DNA of 64,000 nucleotides from Certhia americana. Taxonomy: Eukaryota; Chordata; Aves; Passeriformes; Certhiidae. Below, in pieces: positions 13,621 through 25,500 of this stretch. Both the position numbers and the translations under genes were made by a program. Each line of letters opens with the position of its first letter. Position 1 is the first letter of the stretch. Under the pieces are notes generated by a model. The model was not told where the DNA came from. It did no database searches and saw only the letters and a program-made list of their open reading frames with translations. The stretch lies in assembly GCA_018697195.1 (NCBI GenBank), contig CM031879.1, forward strand, positions 38,622,907-38,686,906. Direction: 5' to 3'.

Positions 13621-14190
13621 ATATGGATCTTTGCTGGGATAGAGTTAATTCCCTTCAAAATACTTAATGTAGTGCTATGTTTCATATTTGTGCTGAAAAG
13701 CTTTGAGAGCACACTGATGTTTTAGTTACTGCTGAACAGTGCTGACACAGTAACACCAGATTTTCTGCTCCTCATGCTTCACTGCCAGTGAGGAGGCTGG
13801 AGATCCACAAAATACTGGAAGAGGACTCAGACAGGACAACTCACCTCAAGCAACTGAAGGGATTTCCCATACTATATGATGATGTGCTCAGCAATAAAAA
13901 CTGGGGTGAAAAAAAGGGAGGAGAAGATGTTCTAAGTGAAGGCATTTGTCTTCCCAAGTCACCATTATGTGTGGTGGAGTTCTGCATCCCTGGAGATGCC
14001 TGAACACCTGCCCATGGGTGAATTTCTTTTCTCACTCTCACAGCTTTTGCTTGACCTATTAAACTGGCCTTGTGAGTTTTCTCCAATTTGATCCTTCATT
14101 TGATTCTTTTCCTCTCACACTGTTGGGAGGGGGAATGAGTGACTGCGTGGCTTGTAGGGTTCAGCTGCTGTCTGTAAGTAAACCACAACA
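13621..14190 (+). mobile_element. Solo LTR, avian ERVL-like family A
   Basis: The start shows the family block TTTGCTGGGATAGAGTTAATT at about 13631-13650 and the end is 'taaaccacaaca' at 14179-14190. In between are 'gatgttttagtt', a TATA-like AATAAAA at 13893-13899 and a poly(A) signal ATTAAA at 14058-14063. It is full length for the family, about 570 bp. The flanking pentamers TCTAT (13616-13620) and TCTAA (14191-14195) match at 4 of 5 bases, which fits a 5-bp target duplication as expected for ERVL. The internal open frame at 13788-14003 is not a gene. Confidence 0.9.
14058..14063 (+). promoter_or_regulatory. LTR poly(A) signal ATTAAA
   Basis: It lies in the downstream third of the LTR at 13621-14190, where the R-region polyadenylation signal of this family sits. 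Whether it works today cannot be judged from sequence. Confidence 0.55.
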
Positions 14191-15792
14191 TCTAAGCACA
14201 AACTCAGGTGTTATTTGTCTACTTCTATAGCAAAATTGTAAAAAAATTATAACTAGATATCTTCCAGTTCTGTGTGAACAAGAGCAAAAAAATGAGGAAA
14301 CATGATGAATTCACAGTAATTCTACGCCTACAGTAAAGAATATTCAATTATTGTGGTATCAGTACCACCAGACCTGTGAAACCATATAAATTTTTCTATA
14401 TATTGTAAATTAATTAAAATCATCATATTTTCTGAAATCCATAGTCATCCATTTTAACTTATCACTGAATATTATGCAAAATGATCAGATATGTTCCTAA
14501 AATTTCTTCTGTTCTGTGACTCTGTGCTATGAGTTTTGTCTTTACTATTACAACAATGCCAAACTTTCTCAAATTTTCATTCTTGACACCAGAATAGTAG
14601 ACAACAAAAACTTTGATTTTCAACTGATCTCACTAACCTACTAATTTCCTTAAAATTCTATTTAAGTTATTTTGTATTTTCAAAGCAAAAAAATAAAAAG
14701 AGTTATAGGAAGATGCCTAGATGCTTTCAATAATTTTTTTCTCTTCCATAGGAAGGGAGAAAAATTGTCACTGAAGTTTCAGTCCTAGAGTTAGATTTTG
14801 CATGCCAATTTTACTTTTAAAACATGCATGAATTCTTTGTTTTTAAATATCCTTATAGGTTAACTGGCATTCATGATTTTCCACGAGGTTATTGCCAGAT
14901 ATGAATTGTTGAAGAAAATTGAGAGCTTAATCTATCTGCCAATTTATTCTTGATTCCAACTTCTTTGCAGAACTGCTGTAAATTCACACACTAATAACCT
15001 AATAGCACTCTGTATTCAGCACCTCAGCAGCCTCCCAGCATCTTGAAGCTAAAAGCCAAGCCCAGTTAATTGGTGTCCCAAATGATCCAAAGAAGTGCTC
15101 CTGTCTAGTTTGAGCACATAACCTGAGGCTGAATGTTCAGGCTGAATTTCCTATGCTAGGACCACAGGGGACATGATGAGAAGGTGGCTGCAGTGGAGAA
15201 TGCAGTTTTTTGTTTTACAAGTAGTTCATTTAATGACTGAGTCAGGTAACACAGTTCCAACAGACAGTATTTCCTGAAATAGGAGGGAAATTGCAGTAGT
15301 GTTCAGCAGGCTGCCCTCAAGAGCAGTGCTGAGGCACCTTGCAATAGCACACCCTCATCACATGAACATTTCTAAACAACCTGTGCTGTGTCCTGACATC
15401 ACACCTGAAAACCTTCAAGATAAAATCACAGCACATTCCATTTTAAACTATTAATTACTTAGAATCTGCTTTTTTAGTCTCATGATTCTGGGTTTTGTTT
15501 AATTAGGGAAGTCCAAACAGAGCTATCCCTAAACTCTTGAGTCCTTCATTTGATTCCCAAATCCATTTAAAAGTCTATTAAAATATATGCTCTGAAGTTC
15601 AGAGATTAGGTGTTTCCTGCAAGATGGTGAAAAGTATGTCCCTGGTTCGCCAAAACACCTAAGCTTGAATAACATAATACAAAACATTAAGCAGGAATAA
15701 TAACTTTGAATATCTAGATAAATTTGATATGTATTTAGGTGGTTTGTTGGGACATATGCAAAATACTCAAATCTTGCAGAATCAAGCTCCAT

Positions 15793-15793
<1 letters not shown>
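14191..15793. other. Unique DNA, no gene seen
   Basis: AT-rich up to about 15000. From about 15000 to 15420 the composition is visibly less AT-rich and may hold an old unrecognised repeat, but I cannot name one. Confidence 0.5.

Positions 15794-15886
<93 letters not shown>
15794..15886. repeat. Compound microsatellite (CT)n-(TA)16-(CA)4
   Basis: A pure CT run at 15794-15846 passes directly into 16 TA units at 15847-15878 and then CA units at 15879-15886. The arginine/glutamate-repeat and serine/leucine-repeat open frames across it on both strands are artefacts of the repeat. Confidence 0.98.
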
Positions 15887-18510
15887 TTCAGGTATATATG
15901 CATACAGATATATATACAGACACACATAAGAACATAACTGTGCATTTAAAAAGTCAATACTGCAATTTGATTTCAATTTACTGGTAAGACATCCTTGGTG
16001 TAATTGTACTGATGCAAAAATTACTCTTCTGCATAAACTAGTATAGGTGTATTTATAACAAAGCCCAGAAATGGCTGAAGGCATCTGCCAGCAGTCGTTC
16101 ACTTTTCATGCAATAACTCCAGCTAAATCTAAACAAAATGAATACTATTCTTGAGGGCCTGAATTCAATAAATTTTCCATTTCTGGGCATAGGAAATGAA
16201 GTGAAATGACGTTTCTATCAAATCAAGACAATGTGTTGTATAAAGCTATCCGGAGAAACAAGTAAAACCAACTGTAAGAGGATATACATTATGCTGGCAT
16301 CATACCAGGCTGCAGTTTACATTTGGCAATGACACACTGAGGTTTTGCAAGTATATCAAACAATACATTGTAATATTTTTCTAAGTTATTTTAGCTATGT
16401 ACGTTTTCTACCTCCTGCACTGCGAGCTTCACAGTCCAGATGTAATATTGTTCATTTTTTATAACATCCCTTATGCCCTTCATCATTGTCTTTTGCTTGC
16501 ATACTTGGAAAATGTGATTTATTTAAGGAAAAAAACCCAAAAAAAACAACAAGTGAAAGAAAGACATTCTCACATTCCAAGGAATTTGATATCCAATTTT
16601 ATTCAACTAATTTTCTGTTTCAAATAGTCTTCTCTTTAGCTTACAAAATCTTTCTGTTGATGATTTATCATAATTAATTATCCATATTGAATTATATTTT
16701 TAGAAATCTACACATTCTGTTCAAACAAATATGAACCCATCTGACATTTGACAATGGTTTGGTCTTTCTCACTGGGATATTCCTATATTAAAAATTTCCA
16801 GAGATAACAGATGGGGATTTTATGTGAAATTTACATGATTGTCAGTTAACTGAATTATTTTTTGTCAAATTATCCAACAAATTTAATCTGCTTTCTTCTG
16901 AATTATTCATGATCCAGTCATAATTTCTGTAAACATTACATAATTTTATCAAATAATTTGCACAAATAAATATCAGCTTTCTTATTATTGAACTAATTTT
17001 TCAAACTTCCACCTTAGTCTCTGGAAAACAGGGACAGAGTTAGACCCTGAGAATGGCACCTGAAGATGGCACTTGGAGGTTCCTCTGGTCCTGAGGCATG
17101 GTAAAGGAAGATCAGTAGCTTCAGAGCATGGGATGCACTGTTAATGGTTTAGGCAGAAAACTAGCATCCCAGCATGAATCCATTTCAACACAGCAAAGCT
17201 CACTGCTAATGTGACTGCCCTCTTTTAGAAATGCCTTGCTTTTCCACAGGGTGTAACCAGAGAAAGAGTTAGGCTTATATACAGGTCAGGAAGCATGATC
17301 AAGTCATTTCACTCCCCACATAAAAGAAAGATGAGAAGGGTAAATTTTTGTACTCAGAAAATTGTGTGAATACCTATTCATTCAGATTCTATGTCTAAAA
17401 CAATTGGTTTAGTGTTCCATTTTCAGAGAGCCCTGAAAGAAAAGATTATTTTTATTTTCCTTAGTACTTAAAATACAGTAAGAAATCAAATTGAATTTTT
17501 GTTAAAAATAAGAATTTAGGGAGGCAGAATAATGAAATAAAATTATGCCAGGAAACTTCCTAACACACCATCCTTCTACATGAGATAACCCCTTAGGACT
17601 TAGTTAACAATATGGCGAAATTATTGACTTGTCAGAGGTGTCAGTGTATCTAAAAATGGAATTGAACTTTTGCTTAAATACAAGGACTTCAATACTGACA
17701 CACATCTTTAGAAAAAAAAAAACCCTGTGAATTGAGTGCTTTTTAAAATTATTTTTAAAATTAATATCTATTTACTTTTAAGATTCCCTTAAGAAGATGT
17801 TGTTTGATTAGTTTTGTTTGTTTGTTGGGGGAGTGGGATTTTCTTTCAAATACCATTTTAGAGAGTTTTCCACTATAAAAAACTTCACTGATAGTAGATA
17901 AAAAAGCTGATAACTTAGTTTAATACATGTTACTGTTTTCATTTATCTCACTGGATTTTTTTCTCTGTCCCTAAAGTCCACAGTAACAAGACCTCAAATG
18001 TTAGAAAGGCTTTAATTTTAAGAAGATTTCTTGATATGATAAGATGCATCAATACTTAATTATCTCAGAGGCTACCAATATCTTTAATTTGTTCTCTTGC
18101 CATTGTACATCAGACCCATTTAATAAGAAAGTAACTGAAATCCATTAAATGATCTAACCTAAATTTTGATAATCTTGTGAATCAGGGTTATACGCAACTG
18201 CTCAACACTATTTTCTTCACTATCCCTAAGGAAGCACTTTATGAAAATACCTGTAAGAATTTAGAGTTCCTGCTACCAATTTACTGCTTTAACATAATAT
18301 TTAGTTTTTTTGAGTGTGACTGTGAATAAGACTAATCTTTGTACTTCTAATAAACTGTTCTTTGTAAGTAGTATTTTCATTCTGAAATATGAAAAGACAG
18401 TTTATTTTACAACTTTTCAGACTACAGAAGGGTGGGACAACTTTTGAAGAAAAGTTTCTTTTTGTTTATAGCATATTACATCCAGGCATAAGAACTAAAA
18501 TGGCTACAGT
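15887..18510. other. Unique AT-rich DNA, no gene seen
   Basis: No gene or repeat family is recognised. An imperfect T/G-rich piece lies at about 17810-17835. Confidence 0.6.
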
Positions 18511-18512
18511 TA

Positions 18513-18577
18513 TTTCTTTTTCTTTTTTCTTTTTTCTTTTTTCTTTTTTCTTTTTTTTTTTTGTTTTGTTTTTTTGT
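18513..18577. repeat. (TTTTTTC)n simple repeat grading into T/G-rich tract
   Basis: Successive runs of five to six T separated by single C, then a long T run and 'tgttttg' motifs. Lysine-rich or phenylalanine-rich frames over it are artefacts. Confidence 0.95.
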
Positions 18578-19449
18578 TCACCTAAATATATAAAAAGAAA
18601 AATTATCATCTGAAACTGTTGCTTCAGAATGGAAAATGATCTAGAGAAAGTTGTTTCTTTTCTTTTAAGTGGGGATATATTAGAGCACAATCATCCTATA
18701 AAAATATGTGTCCTGATATGTGCCATTGAGATTAGCTAGTTTTGAGCTCAGTCACCTGTGATTTGGAAAAATTTCTGGGGTTGAAGAGGACTTATAAACA
18801 CTTTTCAAGTAAACAGGAAAGAAAAAATGTTTTCTTGTTTGAGGTAAGGTGAAGGAGGTCATGGTACAGATGGACTGGGTGTAGAGTAGCAAGGAGAGTA
18901 CTGGACTGCTTCTCTTTTGACCCTACTCTTTTATGCAGTGTAACACTGAAATTCTCTTCTATGGACCTGATTTTTTTGAAGCCCTTTGCCTGCCTAGAGT
19001 AGCAAGAAAAAAAATAGCCTAATTTAAAAATATAACATATAGTTTACATCATCTCCATCAGAAAAAGAGGTAACTTGACCTCTCTATCCATAAATTAAAA
19101 GGGGAACCAAACTTAACTTCATATATTTCATGCTCAGCTTATGACTTCTTAGTGTGGTGAATTCTGCCCTAAAAGGGTATTTTACTGAAGTCAGAGCTGT
19201 ACACTCTGAATACAGAATTTCCAAGTGGCCAGGAGTGGATTTAGTTCCCAGAAAAACAAGGTTTTCTGCTAAAGTTATAATCTAGATACACCTAGTTCAA
19301 TTTTCCATGATTCATCATCATGGGGGCAGCCAAGATACACAGGCTCTCAATGAACATTCACATGCATTTCTGATATGTGGGTCTCTGATCCTATCTGGTC
19401 TTTGGGATTCCACTGTAGCTATTAAACTAATTGGTTTTTTTCTTCCTCA
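18578..19449. other. Unique DNA, no gene seen
   Basis: No recognisable feature. The stretch at about 18830-18930 is slightly GC-richer, without identity. Confidence 0.55.
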
Positions 19450-19760
19450 CAAGAGTGAGGAAGATAGGGACAATATTTGTAAGGAGCCAGAGACTGCGAG
19501 AGACAGGAGAGGACACAGTCTTAAGCTGCACCAAGGGAAATATAGGTTGGATGCTAGGAAAAAAATTTTTTTACGGAAAGAGTGATCAAGTACTGGAATG
19601 GTCTGCCTGGGGAAGTGGTGGAGTCACCATCCCTGGATGTGTTTAAAAAAAGACTGGATGTAGCACCTGGTGCCATGGTCTAGTTGAGTTGTTAGGGCAT
19701 GGGTTGGACTCCATGATCTTGAAGGTCTCTTCCAACATTGTGATTCTGTGATTCTGTGAT
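19450..19760 (+). mobile_element. CR1 LINE, 5'-truncated copy with intact 3' end
   Basis: It shows the classic avian CR1 3' region in order: 'aagagtgatcaagtactgg' (19579-19597), 'ggggaagtggtggagtcacc' (19610-19629), 'ccctggatgtgttt', 'ggttggactccatgatctt' (19701-19719), 'aaggtctcttccaac' and the tail (TGATTCTG)n ending at 19760. CR1 copies are normally truncated at the 5' end by incomplete reverse transcription, as here. It has only a short 3' UTR and the end of the RT region, so it is not mobile. The 5' edge is uncertain by tens of bases. Confidence 0.93.
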
Positions 19761-21355
19761 AGTACAATTAAAAAGGAGAAGTCAGAATTGGAGAAAGTAA
19801 AATAGGGATCAAATATGAAAGGGAAAAAAAATACAGGAGAAATTAAGACAAAGCTGAATGCTCTGAAAAATCTGCTGAATAAATAAAAACGGTAATACAG
19901 AATACATGACTAACCTACAGAATTGAGACTATACTATTCACACAAATAAAGATTAGTATGATGCAGGTTTTCACATTCCCCAGTGGAGTTCTCAACACTT
20001 CTACCTAAACCTAGAAAAAAAATTCAGCTGAAATAATAATTATACAACAGGTTTTGGAATAAATAGATCATATTGAATGACCTCTCTTTCCCTGAGAAGG
20101 TTCCCCTTGGGTAAGCATATAGTACTATAACCTTGAAAATGTTTACTTCATCTTTTCATGATTTCACTGACTGTCCAAAAGATATTGTGCAGTCCACTTG
20201 CACCTGCCAGAACAGCCATGGGTGTGGCAAGGTGGACTGTCAGATGCTATGTTCTGCATAGCTTCATAGAGCAAGGAAACAAGATTTAACTTCCTCAAAA
20301 TGTTAGGTGATCTTTTCCTTATTGACTGACCTTTGCCACCTTAACCTTGTTGTTCCTAAATATCCTCCGATCCTCAGGGATTGGTGATACTGAGATGGTT
20401 CTTGTTAGCTGACTTCCCTGTCTCAAAACTTTCAAAGTTCTACTCTGGAACAGTTTCATAAGCTGAGTTCATTGCCACATATAAAGAATGACATATATTG
20501 GAAAACAGTTTTAATTAAAATCTAGTTTAATGTTTTCATTTAATTTAAGCAGCAGCTGGCATTATTTTTTACATTGACAGTTTGAGAGAAAGACGTCAGA
20601 AAAAGAAAAAAGTGGTTGCTATTGCTTCTTCATAATTTGCCAGTTGAACTATTGACAGTATTAACATTTAAAATCTCTTTCTCCAGCTTTTAAGAAAAAG
20701 GTAAACAATAATTAAACTGTGAATAGGATTAGTTTCCACCATTGACTTTGTCATTAATGCCAATATCACAAGATAAGCTTCTAATTAAAATGCTGGTAAT
20801 AAAAACATAGGTTCTTTGTGCCTAAAGACGTATTTATTTGGCAGAAGATTACATAGCGTTCTTTATGACTGCTGCTTGAGAGAAGTGACTGTAGTTTCCA
20901 CTGGCATCTCAATTTCTACTTAACAAATAAAAAACTAGGAATACTGCTGAGCACAGCATGATTTCATCATACAGTCCTTGATCTGGTTGCCTTACTACAA
21001 TTTAAAAATTACCTTGGCATTCATTAAAAAAAAAAAAAAGAAAAAATTCAAACTGTTTGAATTTCTCTTATATATGCATATGCCTACTTCTATTATTGCT
21101 TCCACACCTTCAGCTTAAATGGGCTAATCACATGGGGAGTGATTTAATATCATTTAGTTGAAAACATCTATATCATGGACAGCTACACCTGGGATAAAAA
21201 ATCTCAGGTTCTTTTTGTTATTAATAGGAAGAGAGATCCCCTTTGAATGCCTCTCATCTGCCCTGCTTTCATGGGAGCATTAAGAATGGAGTGCCTGAGT
21301 ACACTGTGCAGTGGCAGAGAGGACAATGCAAAAGGGATGACAAGTCTTGGTATAG
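19761..21355. other. Unique AT-rich DNA, no gene seen
   Basis: It contains an imperfect inverted repeat at 20190-20239, with 'cagtccac' facing 'gtggactg', and an A run at about 21026-21039. Nothing else is recognised. Confidence 0.6.
20190..20239. repeat. Imperfect short inverted repeat
   Basis: CAGTCCACTTGCAC at 20190 faces GTGTGGCAAGGTGGACTG at 20222-20239. The arms pair apart from two one-base gaps. The spacer is about 18 nt. This may be chance. Confidence 0.6.
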
Positions 21356-21411
21356 GTTTCAGTTATTTTTTTCCTATTACTGACAAGTAACAGGAAAAAA
21401 ATAGCTGAAAC
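21356..21411. repeat. Near-perfect 26-bp inverted repeat, 4-nt loop
   Basis: The left arm 21356-21381 (GTTTCAGTTA... ATTACT) and right arm 21386-21411 (AGTAACAGG... CTGAAAC) are complementary at 24 of 26 positions around the loop GACA. Both mismatches are transitions (T/C at arm position 8, A/G at position 21), as expected if a once-perfect palindrome has decayed. Confidence 0.93.
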
Positions 21412-22480
21412 TGCTGAAAACCTGTGTCATGTTATCCTCATGGGCTGATTTCATTAGCAGCCATGCCTATACACCTCTCCCAGCACCTTCAGGGTGGAGC
21501 GAGGTTATATGGACATCCTACATCAAACAACATCAGCAAAAAAAACCCCAAAGTTAATTTCAAAAGCAAGAATTAGACATTCTGAAAGATCTAGCCTCTG
21601 AAAGAAGTTTTATTATGTAACTTCCTGAAATGGGTTCATGCATCAGAGTCAGACTCTTGGGGCCACTCTTAGGGCTGTGTACTTGTGAGATGCCTGAAGA
21701 ACAGCAAGAATCCTCCACAGGGAAGGAAGTGGTAGCAGGAGCACTACAAAATACATACAACATGATTGACTACTACTGCATTGAACTGTGAGGTAGGTAA
21801 GGATGCAGATAAGAAGGGGAAAATGAGTGTCACTGTATAGATACAGCTTGGGTTATACTGCCATTTTATCATACTTACAAAAATGAAATGAAGTGATTGA
21901 AGAAATTAAGTTTTAATTGGGATTTCTTTGTGTTTTGCAACATGAAAGCAGTAATTTGGGATACTAAGATTAACTGAAATGCTTTTTTGTTGTATAAAGT
22001 ATTTCAGTCATTGTCTATCTAAACAAATATTTCAGAATGATAATGAATTCCCTTTTAGGAGAAGATCAGCTATGCCAAGATGCTTCTTGAAGTTTAACTC
22101 CAAATTACACTTAGATCAGAGGATATAATTTGGATCACTTTACAGTTTTTATAGTAGCTGATTAGATTGAAAAGAAATCATCAAAGAGGATGCTAATTGC
22201 AATAAAATTAAATGGCTGAATGGGTTAGAATTAGGATACAGAACTCTGGGAGAATATCTGCTCTGATACATCCTGCTGGGTAAATACTTTATTTCTGTAT
22301 ATTACACAAACACTTTTTTGTATGTTTTCATTATGACTAATATTGTGAAATTCAAAGTGACCCCACCCATGTACTAAAGAAAAAAAAAAAAATGTTCTTT
22401 CCATTTGTTAAGGGTGTAGTTTAACCTAAGAATAAGTTATACAATAAACTATGCAAAATCATGCGTATGTGAATTCTGGA
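21412..22480. other. Unique AT-rich DNA, no gene seen
   Basis: Nothing recognisable. An A run lies at about 22379-22392. Confidence 0.6.

Positions 22481-22548
<68 letters not shown>
22481..22548. repeat. (ATCT)17 tetranucleotide microsatellite
   Basis: Seventeen uninterrupted ATCT units (68 bp). This is a pure tract, so it is probably length-polymorphic. Confidence 0.98.
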
Positions 22549-25500
22549 GTATCTCACCCATTTTACCGCTACTGGAAAGAATGAAAAATAGTTTTCTTTT
22601 TTCTTGAATAGTTCTATGAAGTAGGTAGGAGTTTTAAATACAGTCTTGGTACTATCATGCATATAAGCCCTTCAAATAATTCTCAATTTATATTGCAAAC
22701 CAGAACTGTGGAATGAATTAGTCTGTCCTTCATGGTAGACTTTTCTATAAAAAACTTCAATGTTCATATAAGAAAGGTTTTTCTTTCTTTAATTTACTCT
22801 TTTATTAAATTTTCATAGACATCTAAGTGAACGTTATGCTAAATTAAATGAATGAATGCAAAGGAAGCTTAACTCAAACCAAACTAGAAAACTATTTCTG
22901 GGCAGTTTTAGAGGAAAACAGATGCATTCTGAAGAAGATTTCAGCAAATGTTAAAAACAAGAAAAAATTCCTTTCAAATGTGGTGCCCAAAAAATTATCG
23001 TCATCCTTTTAGATCTTTTCCAAAATTTGGGGAACACTTCATGTAATAAAATTCAGATAATATTTGAATATATTTAGAATCATATAACATTTATTAATAA
23101 ACACAACATGTACATTATAGACTACATATAAAGATGTGATAAAAATCTACAGACTATGATGATAATAGGTAACATTTAGACTGACAATATAAATTTATCT
23201 CTTTTTACTAACATACCAAGAATTGAAGACATTCTTAGTAAGTAGAAACATCAGCCACAGGAGTCTTCTTTTCTCAGTCCAAGTCTATATTTGCAACAGG
23301 GAGATATTTGAATTTCTTATGACAATCTTATGAACTGAAATTATTCTTCAATACCACTGATATTAAGTTTACAATTTCACTGAACAGTGAGCACTATGTA
23401 TTTTTAAAAATTCAATCTCCTCTTTAAAAATATTTACACAAAACTGAATTAATTTACAGTTTCCATAAAATGTGTTCAAAACTGTTGCTTGGGGTGAGCA
23501 TGAACTTATAATATTGCCCATGAGTCTGTCTTACCTCTCATAAGTTTCAGTGGGTTTTGTTCCATCATATTTTAAAATTGTTTTTAATATTACACAGGTC
23601 TGAAAAATAGTAAAGAAAATAAATTGAAAAAAGACAAATTTTCTATTCATATGTAGTCCTGCAGGAAGAGAAATCAGACTGTATTCCTAGTAGTTCAAAA
23701 GTAATTTTTACTGTGGTCTGTAGCCTCACATAAAAATTATGCTGAAATACTTTTTCATCAAACTTTATGTATTAATTACAAGTGTCAGCAGATCTATACT
23801 TTTTTAAATTTTCTTCTACTTTTTTTTTCTTTTCAGCATTGATCTTTAAAGAAATAACAAAACATGAATGCTTTTCAAAGGGAGAGATAAACAAAAAAAA
23901 TATATTAATAATTACATAAACTTTGTGGAAAGGCATAAGAAAGGACTGGGGAAACAGCTATTTGTTCTGTCAACCTTGAATGTCTCCATGGTTTTATGAC
24001 AATCTTCTCTAAGCCTGTTCTTCTTGGAAATCTTATTTTTGTCATATATAGAGGTAGGAAGAGAAATTAGAAATAATTCTTTATATTTGAGAAGTAAATT
24101 CCCAGATGTATCTCCAAAAGACTTAGTTTCTTGCAAGTCTTCATAGTTGAGATGGCAGAAGACCTTTGCTTTATGTTTTTAGCTACCAGGACAAGAAGGT
24201 AAGAATCTAACCAGGTACTTACACATCTCTCTATCTGTATGTATTTATTTATCATCACCTCACAATGAAACTATAAATAATTTGGGAACAGGAAATAAAT
24301 TTTCTTCTGTTTGCCTAATAACTATTTCAATAGTATTCTTGCCTCTATGTTGCCATATTGTATTAAAAAATCCCAAAAGCATCAATAAATCAGAACAATT
24401 GAAAGGAATGTTTATTAATGATGTTAACTATAAAAGGAATTTTGCAACAGTGCTAGATCACTGCCATGGTTTCCAGCTCCCCTCTATTCTGATTTTTTAT
24501 TCCCTGTAGAGTTGCATGGAGCACTGGAGACTCAGTTTTTGTATAAAACAATCTGAAGTACTCTGCTTTGATGGTTTAAAGAAGGAGGTTGTGTTTTTGT
24601 CAGATCCCTCAAAAAGGTATAGTTATATTTACATATATTTTCCAGTATACAGTAAGATGCGTGATTGGTTTCACCCCCACATTCTCTGAGCTCTAGCCCA
24701 CAGTCATTTTTGCCCTATTTGTTATTCCACCACAGATTACCATTTAAGCACAGATTCGAATTAAAAGCATTTCTGCATATGCAGCTGTGATTAGTAAAAA
24801 AGATATAGGTGCGTTTCTTTCTTAACAAATGTGGAAGTGTCTACGACTACCTGACAAAAGACCTGAACTCTTGTGCACTCTTCCTTTGCACCCCAAAAGG
24901 CTTTCCAGATATCAAATTCTTAGGGATCACTGAAGTATTCACAAATTCTGGGAAACAAGAGAGAATGGCAGTTTTGATTTAATCTTATGTACTGTATATT
25001 TTTATTGTGTTATTGTGCATTTATATGTAAGGGTGAGGCACTGAAGTATGGGATAGACAACTACTTTAAGTACTTTTCAATAAATCAGTATAACACTAAA
25101 TTTTTTCTTGCTTATTGCTTTTTTCCTAAATCTCTTGGGGAAACCAAGAGACTGGAGACTAATCAAAGTAAAAGAAATTAAATACACTATTTCAAGAAAA
25201 TTAATTTAATTTCTCATAAATCCCTTTGGAGACTATTGGGCTGTAATGATTTATGAAAAGCTTTGTCCATATATATATGCCACACCCTAGATATGATGAC
25301 ATAGCTAAAAAATAATGATATGCTTGATTAAAGAGGCTTGCCAGCTCTGTGTGTGTGTGTTATAGTTATGGATCTGGTTTGACCATTACACAGCAAATAC
25401 TAACATCTGGAAACTTGGAGTTCAAAGGTTATTTTTCTCATAAAACTGAACCAGTATGATTCATAAAAACCTGATGCTGACCTTCAATTTAACAAATTCC

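Noticed and set aside
15529..16102. Arginine/glutamate-repeat and serine/leucine-repeat frames
   Set aside because: They are produced by the CT and TA dinucleotide repeats.
19307..19585. 92-residue plus-strand open frame
   Set aside because: Its second half is CR1 3' sequence and the first half matches nothing I know.
22481..22548. Regular short repeats considered as a CRISPR-like array
   Set aside because: A pure 4-base microsatellite without spacers, in vertebrate-type DNA.
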